Assembly: GCA_934457515.1 (NCBI GenBank)
Contig: CAKSHV010000040.1
Span: 1 to 9,029 of the forward strand
Length of the DNA stretch: 9,029 nt
DNA from: an uncultured Clostridia bacterium
Lineage (GTDB): Bacteria > Bacillota > Clostridia > RGIG6154
Direction of reading: 5' to 3'
The position numbers and the translations under genes are program-made. The notes beneath the pieces were generated by a model. It ran no database searches. It saw only the letters and a list, made by a program, of their open reading frames with translations, and had not been told where the DNA came from. Positions 1-6,485 of the stretch are shown piece after piece (the first letter of the stretch is position 1; every line of letters begins with the position of its first letter).

Positions 1-212
1 ATATTGACCATTTTTTGTCTTTGGGTGCAGAAAACAACATTATGCTCGGTTGTGATTTTGACGGAATTGACACCACGCCGCGCGGTTTAGAGAACATATC
101 AAAGCTTCCATTTTTAATTGAGGAAATGCAAAAAAATCATTTTAGCGATGATTTAATTGCAAAAATCTTTCAAAACAACGGAAAAAGATGGCTAAATTCC
201 ATGTTTTTCTGA
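1..212 (+). CDS. Membrane dipeptidase (peptidase family M19), C-terminal fragment
   Basis: This is the last 69 residues of a gene that begins upstream of the window. The frame is open from base 3 and ends at TGA 210–212. The visible part reads IDHF…, then GCDFDGID, then TTPRGLENISKLPFLIEEM and a final NNGKRWL. This matches the C-terminal layout of M19 (renal-type) dipeptidases, where a DH pair is followed about 15 residues later by G-[SC]-DFDG, whose first Asp belongs to the active-site pocket, then by P-x-GLE and a closing GxNxxR-like helix. The family uses two zinc ions to hydrolyse dipeptides, including some with a D-residue at the C-terminal side. The zinc ligands lie upstream and cannot be checked. 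No hairpin terminator follows; the next gene has its own promoter 19 bases after the stop. The family call is fairly sure. Substrate and cell location are unknown. Confidence 0.85.
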   Translation, partial: IDHFLSLGAENNIMLGCDFDGIDTTPRGLENISKLPFLIEEMQKNHFSDDLIAKIFQNNGKRWLNSMFF

Positions 213-230
213 ATTTATTTAAAAAACAAC

Positions 231-259
231 TTGCATTTTTTCCGATTTTGTTATACAAT
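231..259 (+). promoter_or_regulatory. Sigma-A type promoter of the aspartate aminotransferase operon
   Basis: TTGCAT (231–236) and TACAAT (254–259) are separated by 17 bases. The -10 matches 5 of 6 consensus bases and the -35 matches 3 of 6. The predicted start lies near 266, leaving a leader of about 20 bases with the ribosome binding site GGAGG at 273–277. It sits in the AT-rich gap after the dipeptidase stop and would serve the aminotransferase–purB–proC run. Confidence 0.55.
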
Positions 260-287
260 AGAGTGAGGAAACGGAGGAAGATAGACA

Positions 288-1478
288 ATGGTACTTTCAA
301 GCAAAAACATGGCAATTTCGCCGTCACCCACATTATCGATTGACGCGAAATATAAAGAAATGAAAGCGGAAGGCATTGACGTTGTCGGTTTCGGCGCGGG
401 CGAACCTGATTTTGACACGCCCGACCACATTAAAGAGGCGGCAATTCAGGCAATTCGCGACGGACAGACAAAATACACGCCCGCAGCAGGCACACTTGCT
501 TTGCGCAAGGCGATTTCTGATAAATTTAAAAAGGACAACGGTCTTGATTATGCACCTTCGCAGATTGTGGTAAGCAACGGCGCAAAACATTCACTTGCAA
601 ACGCATTTGCTGCAATTTTAAATCCCGGCGATGAGGTGATTATTCCTGCGCCGTTTTGGGTAAGCTACCCCGAACTTGTTAAAATTTATGACGGTATTCC
701 GGTGTTTATCTATACCGATGAAACCCATCATTTTAAAATTACGCCCGAGCAGCTTAGAAATGCGATAACCGATAAAACCAAAGCGCTTGTTTTAAATTCG
801 CCCTGTAACCCGACGGGCATGCTGTATACCGGCGAAGAATTAAAAGCGCTTGCCGAAGTTGCGGTTCAGCACAACTTAATTATTGTTGCGGACGAAATAT
901 ACGAAAAATTAGTATATGACGGTCAGAAGCACGTAAGCATTGCGTCTTTCGGCGAAGAGATTAAAGACCACACCATCACCATAAACGGCGTTTCAAAAAG
1001 CTATGCCATGACGGGGTGGAGAATCGGCTATGCCGCTGCAAACGACAAAATTGCAAAGATTATGGCAAATATTCAGTCGCATACAGCCTCTAACCCCAAC
1101 TCCATTGCACAAATTGCAACCATTGCGGCACTGACCGGTCCGCAGGACGATGTGGAAATGATGCGCGGCGTTTTTGAAGAGCGCAGAGCGTATATGGTAA
1201 ACCGTATGAACAAGATTGACGGCGTGTCCTGCATTATGCCGCACGGTGCGTTTTATATTATGATGAACATTAAAGACCTCTTTGGTAAAACACTTTACGG
1301 CAAAACCATCAACTCTTCCGATGAATTTGCAGAACTCTTGCTTGAAAAGGCGAAAGTCGCTGTTGTTCCGGGCAAAGGCTTTGGCGCGGAAGGGTATGTT
1401 CGCTGGTCGTATGCAACATCGATGGAAAACATCGAAAAAGGTCTTGACCGATTGGAAAATTTCTTAAAACAGGCATAA
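288..1478 (+). CDS. aspB: Aspartate aminotransferase (class I, PLP-dependent)
   Basis: This 396-residue cytosolic enzyme is expected to transfer the amino group between aspartate/2-oxoglutarate and oxaloacetate/glutamate using pyridoxal phosphate. The N-terminal SPSPTLSIDAKYKEMKAEG followed by GxGEPDFDTP (about residues 12–45) is typical of the Bacillus/Thermus-type (subgroup I-gamma) enzymes. NSPCNPTG (170–177) contributes the cofactor-binding Asn. ADEIYE (201–206) contains the Asp and Tyr that contact the PLP ring. SKSYAMTGWR (236–245) carries the Schiff-base Lys237, and the Arg in YVRWSYA (about residue 372) should bind the substrate alpha-carboxylate. Length is normal. The ATG at 288 is chosen because GGAGG lies 10 bases upstream and the N-terminus aligns with the family. 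It is first in an operon with purB, 24 bases downstream. A related specificity (for example another amino acid) cannot be excluded from motifs alone. Confidence 0.9.
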   Translation: MVLSSKNMAISPSPTLSIDAKYKEMKAEGIDVVGFGAGEPDFDTPDHIKEAAIQAIRDGQTKYTPAAGTLALRKAISDKFKKDNGLDYAPSQIVVSNGAKHSLANAFAAILNPGDEVIIPAPFWVSYPELVKIYDGIPVFIYTDETHHFKITPEQLRNAITDKTKALVLNSPCNPTGMLYTGEELKALAEVAVQHNLIIVADEIYEKLVYDGQKHVSIASFGEEIKDHTITINGVSKSYAMTGWRIGYAAANDKIAKIMANIQSHTASNPNSIAQIATIAALTGPQDDVEMMRGVFEERRAYMVNRMNKIDGVSCIMPHGAFYIMMNIKDLFGKTLYGKTINSSDEFAELLLEKAKVAVVPGKGFGAEGYVRWSYATSMENIEKGLDRLENFLKQA

Positions 1479-1502
1479 AACGCACAGCTGAAAGGAGATA
1501 TC

Positions 1503-2933
1503 ATGCATAACACATATGAAAGCCCGCTTTGCTCAAGATACGCAAGCAAAGAAATGAAATATCTGTTTTCCGAGGACAAAAAGTTTATAACCTGGCGCAA
1601 ACTCTGGATTGCGCTTGCAAAGGCAGAAAAAGAACTCGGACTTGACATTACGGACGAACAGATTGCCGAAATGGAAAGCAATGCGGAAAATATTAACTAT
1701 GATGTGGCAATCGCCCGTGAAAAAGAGGTTCGGCATGACGTTATGGCGCATGTGTACGCATTTGGTACCCAGTGCAAAAAGGCAATGCCCATTATCCATT
1801 TGGGCGCAACCTCTTGCTATGTGGGCGACAATGCGGACCTTATTATTATGTATGAGGGCTTAGAGCTTATTAAAGCAAAATTGGTTACCGCCATGCAGCT
1901 TCTTTCGGATTTTGCATTAAAATATAAAGATATGCCGACTCTCGGCTTTACACATTTTCAGGCAGCACAGCTGACAACGGTCGGCAAGCGTGCATCCCTT
2001 TGGCTGCATGAGCTGTATTTAGACTATGAAAATTTGGAATTTCTGCTTTCCAAAAAGAAATTATTGGGCTCGAAAGGCACAACGGGAACCCAGGCAAGCT
2101 TTATGGAGCTTTTTGAGGGTGACACCGAAAAGGTAAAAGCGCTTGACAAAAGCATTGCAAAGCAAATGGGATATGACGCTGTATACCCGGTTTCGGGACA
2201 AACCTATTCCCGAAAAATCGATTCGCAGATTTTAAATGTGTTATCCGGCATTGCACAAAGCGCTTATAAATTTGCAAACGACATCCGCTTGCTGCAGCAT
2301 TTAAAAGAAATTGAAGAACCGTTTGAAAAAAGCCAAATCGGCTCTTCCGCGATGGCGTATAAACGCAATCCCATGCGTTCCGAGCGTATTTGTGCCCTTT
2401 CAAGATTTGTGCTGGTTGACGCATTAAATCCCGCAATCACGGCATCTACTCAGTGGTTTGAAAGAACACTTGACGATTCTGCAAACAAACGTCTTTCGGT
2501 TTCCGAGGCATTTTTGGCGACCGATGCCATTCTTGCTACCTACATCAACGTGGTAGACGGACTGGTTGTTTATCCCGAAGTCATTAAACAACGCATTTTA
2601 AAAGAATTGCCATTCATGGCAACCGAAAATATTATGATGGACGCTGTAAAAAAAGGCGGGAACAGACAGGATTTGCACGAAAAAATCCGTGTTCACTCCA
2701 TGAAAGCGGGCGAGCAGGTGAAAGTTTTCGGCAAAGAGAACGATTTGGTGGATCGCATCGCGGGCGACCCATCCTTTAATCTGACCAAAGAAGAAATTTT
2801 GGCGGTTATGAAACCCGAAAATTACGTCGGCAGAGCGCCGCAGCAGACAGAAGAGTTTATTTCGGAATACATCAAACCGATTTTGGAAGAAAATAAAGAC
2901 ATTTTAGGCGTTAAAGTGGAACTGAATGTGTAA
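1503..2933 (+). CDS. purB: Adenylosuccinate lyase, vertebrate-like subtype
   Basis: This 476-residue member of the fumarase/aspartase superfamily cleaves SAICAR to AICAR and adenylosuccinate to AMP, both with release of fumarate, in purine synthesis. The superfamily signature is at 280–293: GSSAMAYKRNPMRSE, with the catalytic Ser in the flexible loop at 281/282. RHDVMAH (77–83), HLGATSCYVGDNAD (99–112) and TLGFTHFQAAQLTTVGKR (146–163) supply the active-site histidines and substrate contacts; His151 is the likely general acid/base. Length and the wording MRSER and THFQ-x-AQLTTVGKR follow the human-type enzyme (about 480 residues) rather than the 431-residue B. subtilis type. Two prolines of the human-type motifs are Ala here (THFQA, SSAMA). 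The start ATG has AAAGGAGA just upstream. The gene lies between the aminotransferase and proC in one operon; aspartate from the former would feed this pathway. Confidence 0.95.
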   Translation: MHNTYESPLCSRYASKEMKYLFSEDKKFITWRKLWIALAKAEKELGLDITDEQIAEMESNAENINYDVAIAREKEVRHDVMAHVYAFGTQCKKAMPIIHLGATSCYVGDNADLIIMYEGLELIKAKLVTAMQLLSDFALKYKDMPTLGFTHFQAAQLTTVGKRASLWLHELYLDYENLEFLLSKKKLLGSKGTTGTQASFMELFEGDTEKVKALDKSIAKQMGYDAVYPVSGQTYSRKIDSQILNVLSGIAQSAYKFANDIRLLQHLKEIEEPFEKSQIGSSAMAYKRNPMRSERICALSRFVLVDALNPAITASTQWFERTLDDSANKRLSVSEAFLATDAILATYINVVDGLVVYPEVIKQRILKELPFMATENIMMDAVKKGGNRQDLHEKIRVHSMKAGEQVKVFGKENDLVDRIAGDPSFNLTKEEILAVMKPENYVGRAPQQTEEFISEYIKPILEENKDILGVKVELNV

Positions 2934-2948
2934 AGGGGATTGTTTAAA

Positions 2949-3728
2949 ATGACGAAAATTGCATTTATCGGAACCGGGAATATGGGCGGAGCGCTTATAT
3001 TAGGGCTTCTTCGCACAAAATTATATGATGTGTATGTGTACGACCTTGATTCAAACAAAGCAAAACAGTTTGAAGTGAAAGGCGCAACTCTTTGTTCATC
3101 GATTGAATATGCTGCCGAAAATGCGGATTTTTTAATTTTAACGGTGAAACCAAACGTATACCCCTCCGTTTTACAAACCCTTGCAAAGCTGAATTACTCT
3201 AAAAAACTAATTACCGTTGCACCGGGTATTACAACTTCGTTTGTAAAATCCATTCTCCCGAACGCAAGTGTTGTGCGCACCATGCCAAACACGCCCGCCT
3301 TGGTGGGAGAGGGAATAACCCTTGTTGCGGATGGGGAGGATAAAGCCCTTGTTTCCTCGGTGTGTGATATTTTAAACTGCGTCGGCAAAACAGCTGTTCT
3401 TGCGGAGGATTTGTTAGAGGCAGGAACCGCGCTTTCGGGTTCGAGCCCTGCCATTGTATATAAACTCATTGAAGTGATGGCGGAGAGTGCTCTGTCGTAC
3501 GGAATAGGAAAAAAACAAGCTGTGGAAATTGCTGCACAGACCGTTTTGGGCAGTGCAAAAATGGTTTTAGAGACGAAAAAGCATCCGTGCGAGCTGATTG
3601 ACAATGTTTGCTCGCCGGGCGGAACAACCATTGCCGCTATGAACGAGCTTGCCGTTCAGGGCTTTGACAAGGCAGTTTTAAAAAGCATGGAACGCTGCGT
3701 GGACAAAACCAAAAGCATGCGCAAATAA
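2949..3728 (+). CDS. proC: Pyrroline-5-carboxylate reductase
   Basis: This 259-residue cytosolic enzyme catalyses the last step of proline synthesis, reducing 1-pyrroline-5-carboxylate with NAD(P)H. An N-terminal Rossmann fold is shown by KIAFIGTGNMGGA (3–15), LTVKP (64–68) and VVRTMPNTPA (108–117). The C-terminal dimerisation/substrate domain carries SGSSPA (163–168) and the family signature in IDNVCSPGGTTIAAMNEL (217–234). Length is normal for ProC. The ATG at 2949 is preferred over an in-frame TTG at 2940: GGGG (2935–2938) stands 10 bases before the ATG but only one base before the TTG, and family members start directly before KIxFIGxGNMG. It follows the purB stop by 15 bases, so co-transcription is likely. 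No terminator is visible after the stop. Confidence 0.95.
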   Translation: MTKIAFIGTGNMGGALILGLLRTKLYDVYVYDLDSNKAKQFEVKGATLCSSIEYAAENADFLILTVKPNVYPSVLQTLAKLNYSKKLITVAPGITTSFVKSILPNASVVRTMPNTPALVGEGITLVADGEDKALVSSVCDILNCVGKTAVLAEDLLEAGTALSGSSPAIVYKLIEVMAESALSYGIGKKQAVEIAAQTVLGSAKMVLETKKHPCELIDNVCSPGGTTIAAMNELAVQGFDKAVLKSMERCVDKTKSMRK

Positions 3729-3741
3729 CAAAAATAAAGAC

Positions 3742-3770
3742 TCATAAACGCGATAGTTCTCACATATATT
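3742..3770 (+). promoter_or_regulatory. Candidate sigma-E (mother-cell) promoter before the spoIIM-like gene
   Basis: TCATAAA (3742–3748) and CATATATT (3763–3770) are 14 bases apart. Against the B. subtilis sigma-E consensus KMATATT-N14-CATACAHT these match about 5 of 7 and 6 of 8 positions. The predicted start would be near 3777, just ahead of the ribosome binding site at 3782–3787. B. subtilis spoIIM is sigma-E controlled, which makes the match worth noting. The motif is AT-rich and could be chance. Confidence 0.25.
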
Positions 3771-3795
3771 GTTTTAAGGACAAGGAGTGATTATC

Positions 3796-4356
3796 GTGTT
3801 TTTCTTTATACGCAAGCGAAGAAGAGCAAAACCGCGTGAAAGCAGCATTTACTATATTCTTGCCATGCTTTGCATGTCTGCGGGCATGCTTATCGGCTAC
3901 TTTAACGGCGGGCAAAGCACGCTTATTTTAAACGAAGGCGCAAAAGCGGCACCGATTTTGGTTTTTAAATATGCGTTCATAAAAAACTCCGTTATGCTTT
4001 TTATCACGTATTTAAACGCTTTTTCGCTGCTCGGATTTCCGCTTAACGCAACAGGACTTGCCGTAAACGGCTACATTTTAACGGTTTCCGCAACGCAAAT
4101 GCTCACCCTTATCAAAAACGGCAAATTTATGTTTATGCTGTATAACCTGCCGCATATGGCGCTTGTTATTATTGCAGACATTATTTTATCCGAGCGGGTT
4201 TTCCGTTTTTCGGGCAATTTGTTTTCGTCGGTCGTGCGAAGCGGATTCCGCGGAAATTTCGGAAAGTCTGTCATGCACCTTACAATTTGCTTGTTGCTGT
4301 GCCTTCTTCTTGTCTTTCTCGCAGCGCTTTACGAAGGATATATTGTTAAATTTTGA
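3796..4356 (+). CDS. spoIIM: SpoIIM-like stage II sporulation membrane protein
   Basis: This 186-residue integral membrane protein has a basic N-terminus (RKRRRAKPR, 6–14) and about five hydrophobic segments: roughly 18–36, 60–80, 84–104, 111–131 and 158–182. The central part, with KNSVMLFITYLNAFSLLGFPLNA leading to GLAVNGYILTV and then LPHMALVIIADIILS, follows the pattern of SpoIIM/DUF95 proteins: a membrane helix ending in LG-h-P, then a glycine-rich helix, then a LPxxxxxxxA helix. In B. subtilis SpoIIM joins SpoIID and SpoIIP in the DMP complex that remodels septal peptidoglycan during engulfment. The GTG at 3796 is chosen because AAGGAG (3782–3787) is 8 bases upstream; a GTG at 3787 overlaps that site and is unlikely. 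Its position ahead of a XerD-like and a DacF-like gene matches B. subtilis gene order and strengthens the call. Sequence similarity alone is moderate, so a more general DUF95 protein remains possible. Confidence 0.7.
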   Translation: MFFFIRKRRRAKPRESSIYYILAMLCMSAGMLIGYFNGGQSTLILNEGAKAAPILVFKYAFIKNSVMLFITYLNAFSLLGFPLNATGLAVNGYILTVSATQMLTLIKNGKFMFMLYNLPHMALVIIADIILSERVFRFSGNLFSSVVRSGFRGNFGKSVMHLTICLLLCLLLVFLAALYEGYIVKF

Positions 4357-4375
4357 ATAAATGCAGGTGAAAAAC

Positions 4376-5260
4376 ATGCAGGATAAAGCAAAAAAATATT
4401 TGGACTATCTAAAAAAGAATAAAAAACTGTCCGAAAGCACGCTTTCGGCTTATAAAAAGGATTTAAACGATTATTTTTCCTATCTTTCCATGCAGAATTT
4501 AACCTTAGATACCGTTCGTAAGAAAACCATTTTTGCCTATGAAAACTACTTAGCATCAAACGGAAAATCGGCGTCGTCCATTGCACGTGCACTTTCTTCC
4601 ATGCGTGGCTTTCACCAGTATTTAATGACAACCGGCAAATCAAAAAACAACCCGCTTTTGGGCGTGGAAACGCCAAAACCCGCGCGCGTTATGCCGGGCA
4701 TATTGTCTGTCCGTGAGGTGCAGACCCTTTTGTCGCAGCCGAAATGCACAAATTACAAAGGCTACCGCGACCGTGCCATTTTAGAACTTTTATATGCAAC
4801 GGGAATCCGTGTTTCGGAGCTGATTCAGCTAAAATTTTCAGACGTTGACTTTACAAAAAGAACCATTTCCTGTACCGACAGAATCATTCCGTTCGGCTCG
4901 TTTTCATCCGAAGCACTTGAGGAATACATAAAAATGTCACCTTTTCATTCGGACAAGGAAAAAGACGTGTATCTTTTTACAAACACAGGCGGCAGACAGC
5001 TGACACGTCAGGGTGTTTGGAAAATGATGAAGAAATACACTGCACAGTCGGGCATAGAAAAAGATGTTTCGCCCCAAATTTTAAGGAATTCCTTTGCTGC
5101 GCACTTAATTGAAAACGGTGCGGACGTTAAAATCGTGCAAGAACTTATGGGGCACACGGCGCTGTCGTCCACACTGATTTATGCGGAACTTACCAAAGAC
5201 CGATTGCGTGATGCATATAACAAGGCGCATCCGCGCGCAAAATTTCAAAAATTCGAATAA
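4376..5260 (+). CDS. xerD: XerD-like tyrosine recombinase with degenerate catalytic residues
   Basis: This 294-residue protein has the Xer layout: an N-terminal SAM-like core-binding domain (about 1–90; LSESTLSAYKKDLNDYFSYL) and a C-terminal catalytic domain ending in HPRAKF. Box I is intact (ATGIRVSEL, Arg145), as are Arg237, His260 (LMGH) and the nucleophile Tyr269 (LIYAEL). However, the usual GKGxKER beta-hairpin lysine is absent (ISCTDRIIPFG, 164–174), and box II HxxRH is QILRN, so the catalytic His is Gln234 and the following His is Asn238. Strand cleavage may be weak or lost. The ATG at 4376 is chosen because AGGTGA lies 5 bases upstream; an in-frame ATG at 4361 has no such site. It starts 19 bases after the spoIIM-like stop. 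Its place matches B. subtilis xerD, which resolves chromosome dimers with XerC at dif. Whether this protein still does so is doubtful. Confidence 0.85.
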   Translation: MQDKAKKYLDYLKKNKKLSESTLSAYKKDLNDYFSYLSMQNLTLDTVRKKTIFAYENYLASNGKSASSIARALSSMRGFHQYLMTTGKSKNNPLLGVETPKPARVMPGILSVREVQTLLSQPKCTNYKGYRDRAILELLYATGIRVSELIQLKFSDVDFTKRTISCTDRIIPFGSFSSEALEEYIKMSPFHSDKEKDVYLFTNTGGRQLTRQGVWKMMKKYTAQSGIEKDVSPQILRNSFAAHLIENGADVKIVQELMGHTALSSTLIYAELTKDRLRDAYNKAHPRAKFQKFE

Positions 5261-5264
5261 AAAT

Positions 5265-5307
5265 AAGCGCCTTTTCATATTTCTGAAATATGAGGAGGTG
5301 CTTTTTT
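5265..5307 (+). terminator. Terminator-like hairpin that contains the dacF ribosome binding site
   Basis: The left arm 5265–5282 pairs with the right arm 5286–5303 across a 3-base loop (CTG). All 18 pairs form, three of them G·U (5269–5299, 5273–5295, 5274–5294). The right arm includes GAGGAGGTG, the dacF Shine-Dalgarno sequence. The T-run 5302–5307 directly after it runs into the TTG start codon at 5306. It can serve as an intrinsic terminator for the spoIIM–xerD transcript, as a translational block on dacF, or both. Confidence 0.7.
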
Positions 5308-6439
5308 GAAGCGTTTTATTGCAATTTTACTTATTTATTGCTTTTTACTGCCAACCGCGGCGCTTGCAAAAGGAATAGATGAACTCACTTCAAAATCATA
5401 CATACTGATGGACGGGCAAAGCGGCAACGTACTCTTAGAAAACAATGCAGATGAGCAGTTGCCGCCGGCGTCCATTACAAAAATTATGACCATGCTTTTG
5501 GCAATCGAGGCAATTGACAGCGGAAAATTAAAGACAACCGACATCGTTTCGGTCAGCGAAACAGCGGCAATTAAAGAAGGTTCGCATGTTTTTCTTGCGC
5601 CCGGCGAGCAAATCAGCGTTGACGATTTAATGAAATCGATTGCTGTTGCCTCGGGCAACGATGCGGCAATTGCCATTGCCGAAACCTTGTGCGGCACACA
5701 GGAAAAATTCGTTGAGCAAATGAACAAACGTGCGTCCGAGCTGAACATGAACAACACCAAATTTATAAACTGCAACGGACTGGACACAGACGGACACGTT
5801 TCGTGTGCGCGCGATGTTGCAATTATGACTTTTGAACTGTTAAAACACCCGAAAATTTTTGATTATACCACCATTTGGATGGATACTTTGCGAAACGGAA
5901 CCTTTCAGCTTGCAAACACCAACAAGCTGATTCGGTTTTACGACGGTGCAAACGGCATGAAAACGGGTTCGACATCAAAAGCAGGATTCTGCCTTTCCGC
6001 AACCGCAAAGCGCAACGGTGTGCAGCTGATTGCTGTTGTGATGGGTGCGCCAAGCTCGAAAGAGCGTTTTGCAGACGCGTCAACCCTTTTAAATTACGGA
6101 TTTCAGAATTACAGCCTGACAACCGCGTGCCAAAAAGGGGATATAGCAGGTGATGTAGCGGTCACAAAAGGCACACTGCCGGCCGTTACAGCCATAGCCT
6201 CGCAAACCTACAGTCTTCTTACCGAAAATAACCAAAAAGACCTATTAAAAGAACAAAAAGTGCTTACAGAAACGGTCGAAGCGCCGGTTGAAGAAGGGCA
6301 AAAATTAGGAGAAATCATTTACACGTTTAACGGGAAAGAAACAGGCCGCGTGCCTCTTGTCGCGCTGAATTCGGTCAGCAAACTCACTTACGGACATTTA
6401 TTTAAGGAATTAATAAATAATTTTTTGTTTAAAATATGA
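5306..6439 (+). CDS. dacF: D-alanyl-D-alanine carboxypeptidase (DacF/PBP5-like, peptidase S11)
   Basis: This 377-residue low-molecular-weight penicillin-binding protein trims the terminal D-Ala of peptidoglycan pentapeptides outside the membrane. A signal peptide is visible (basic KR, a hydrophobic stretch at about 4–20, and a likely cut after ALA at residue 21). The three active-site motifs are SITK (Ser56 nucleophile, Lys59), SGN (116–118) and KTG (219–221). A C-terminal domain of about 100 residues follows, and the last 20 residues (KLTYGHLFKELINNFLFKI) could form an amphipathic membrane anchor as in PBP5. B. subtilis DacF is of similar size (389 residues) and is sigma-F dependent; the order xerD then dacF is shared. 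The start is TTG at 5306, with AGGAGGTG 5 bases upstream, and both elements lie in or beside a strong hairpin. The spoIIA genes that follow dacF in B. subtilis are absent here; a terminator follows instead. Confidence 0.93.
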   Translation: MKRFIAILLIYCFLLPTAALAKGIDELTSKSYILMDGQSGNVLLENNADEQLPPASITKIMTMLLAIEAIDSGKLKTTDIVSVSETAAIKEGSHVFLAPGEQISVDDLMKSIAVASGNDAAIAIAETLCGTQEKFVEQMNKRASELNMNNTKFINCNGLDTDGHVSCARDVAIMTFELLKHPKIFDYTTIWMDTLRNGTFQLANTNKLIRFYDGANGMKTGSTSKAGFCLSATAKRNGVQLIAVVMGAPSSKERFADASTLLNYGFQNYSLTTACQKGDIAGDVAVTKGTLPAVTAIASQTYSLLTENNQKDLLKEQKVLTETVEAPVEEGQKLGEIIYTFNGKETGRVPLVALNSVSKLTYGHLFKELINNFLFKI

Positions 6440-6441
6440 GT

Positions 6442-6471
6442 AAAAGCGTGCCAAATATGGCACGCTTTTTT
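6442..6471. terminator. Bidirectional intrinsic terminator between dacF and the convergent recombinase
   Basis: AGCGTGCCA (6445–6453) pairs perfectly with TGGCACGCT (6458–6466) around an AATA loop. A-T pairs extend the stem outward, so there is an A-run on the left and a T-run on the right. It can stop dacF transcription on the plus strand and, read the other way, transcription of the minus-strand recombinase, whose stop is at 6486. Confidence 0.92.
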
Positions 6472-6485
6472 AGATAGAGTAGGGG

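Noticed and set aside
1295..1681. 128-codon open frame on the minus strand
   Set aside because: It overlaps the aminotransferase and purB on the opposite strand, has no ribosome binding site and no family resemblance.
2940..2948. TTG start for proC three codons upstream
   Set aside because: It sits one base from the GGGG ribosome binding site; the ATG at 2949 has correct spacing and family-like N-terminus.
3194..3631. 145-codon open frame on the minus strand inside proC
   Set aside because: It is the antisense shadow of a clear proC; composition is biased and no start signal is present.
5213..5243. Possible sigma-F promoter for dacF (GCATA, 17 bases, GCGCAAAAT) within the 3' end of the xerD-like gene
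   Set aside because: B. subtilis dacF is sigma-F dependent, but the second G of the -10 is missing, the spacing is uncertain and the match is in coding sequence, so it is too weak to list.
5335..5787. 150-codon open frame on the minus strand inside dacF
   Set aside because: It lies opposite the SITK and SGN coding region of dacF; no independent start signal or motif.
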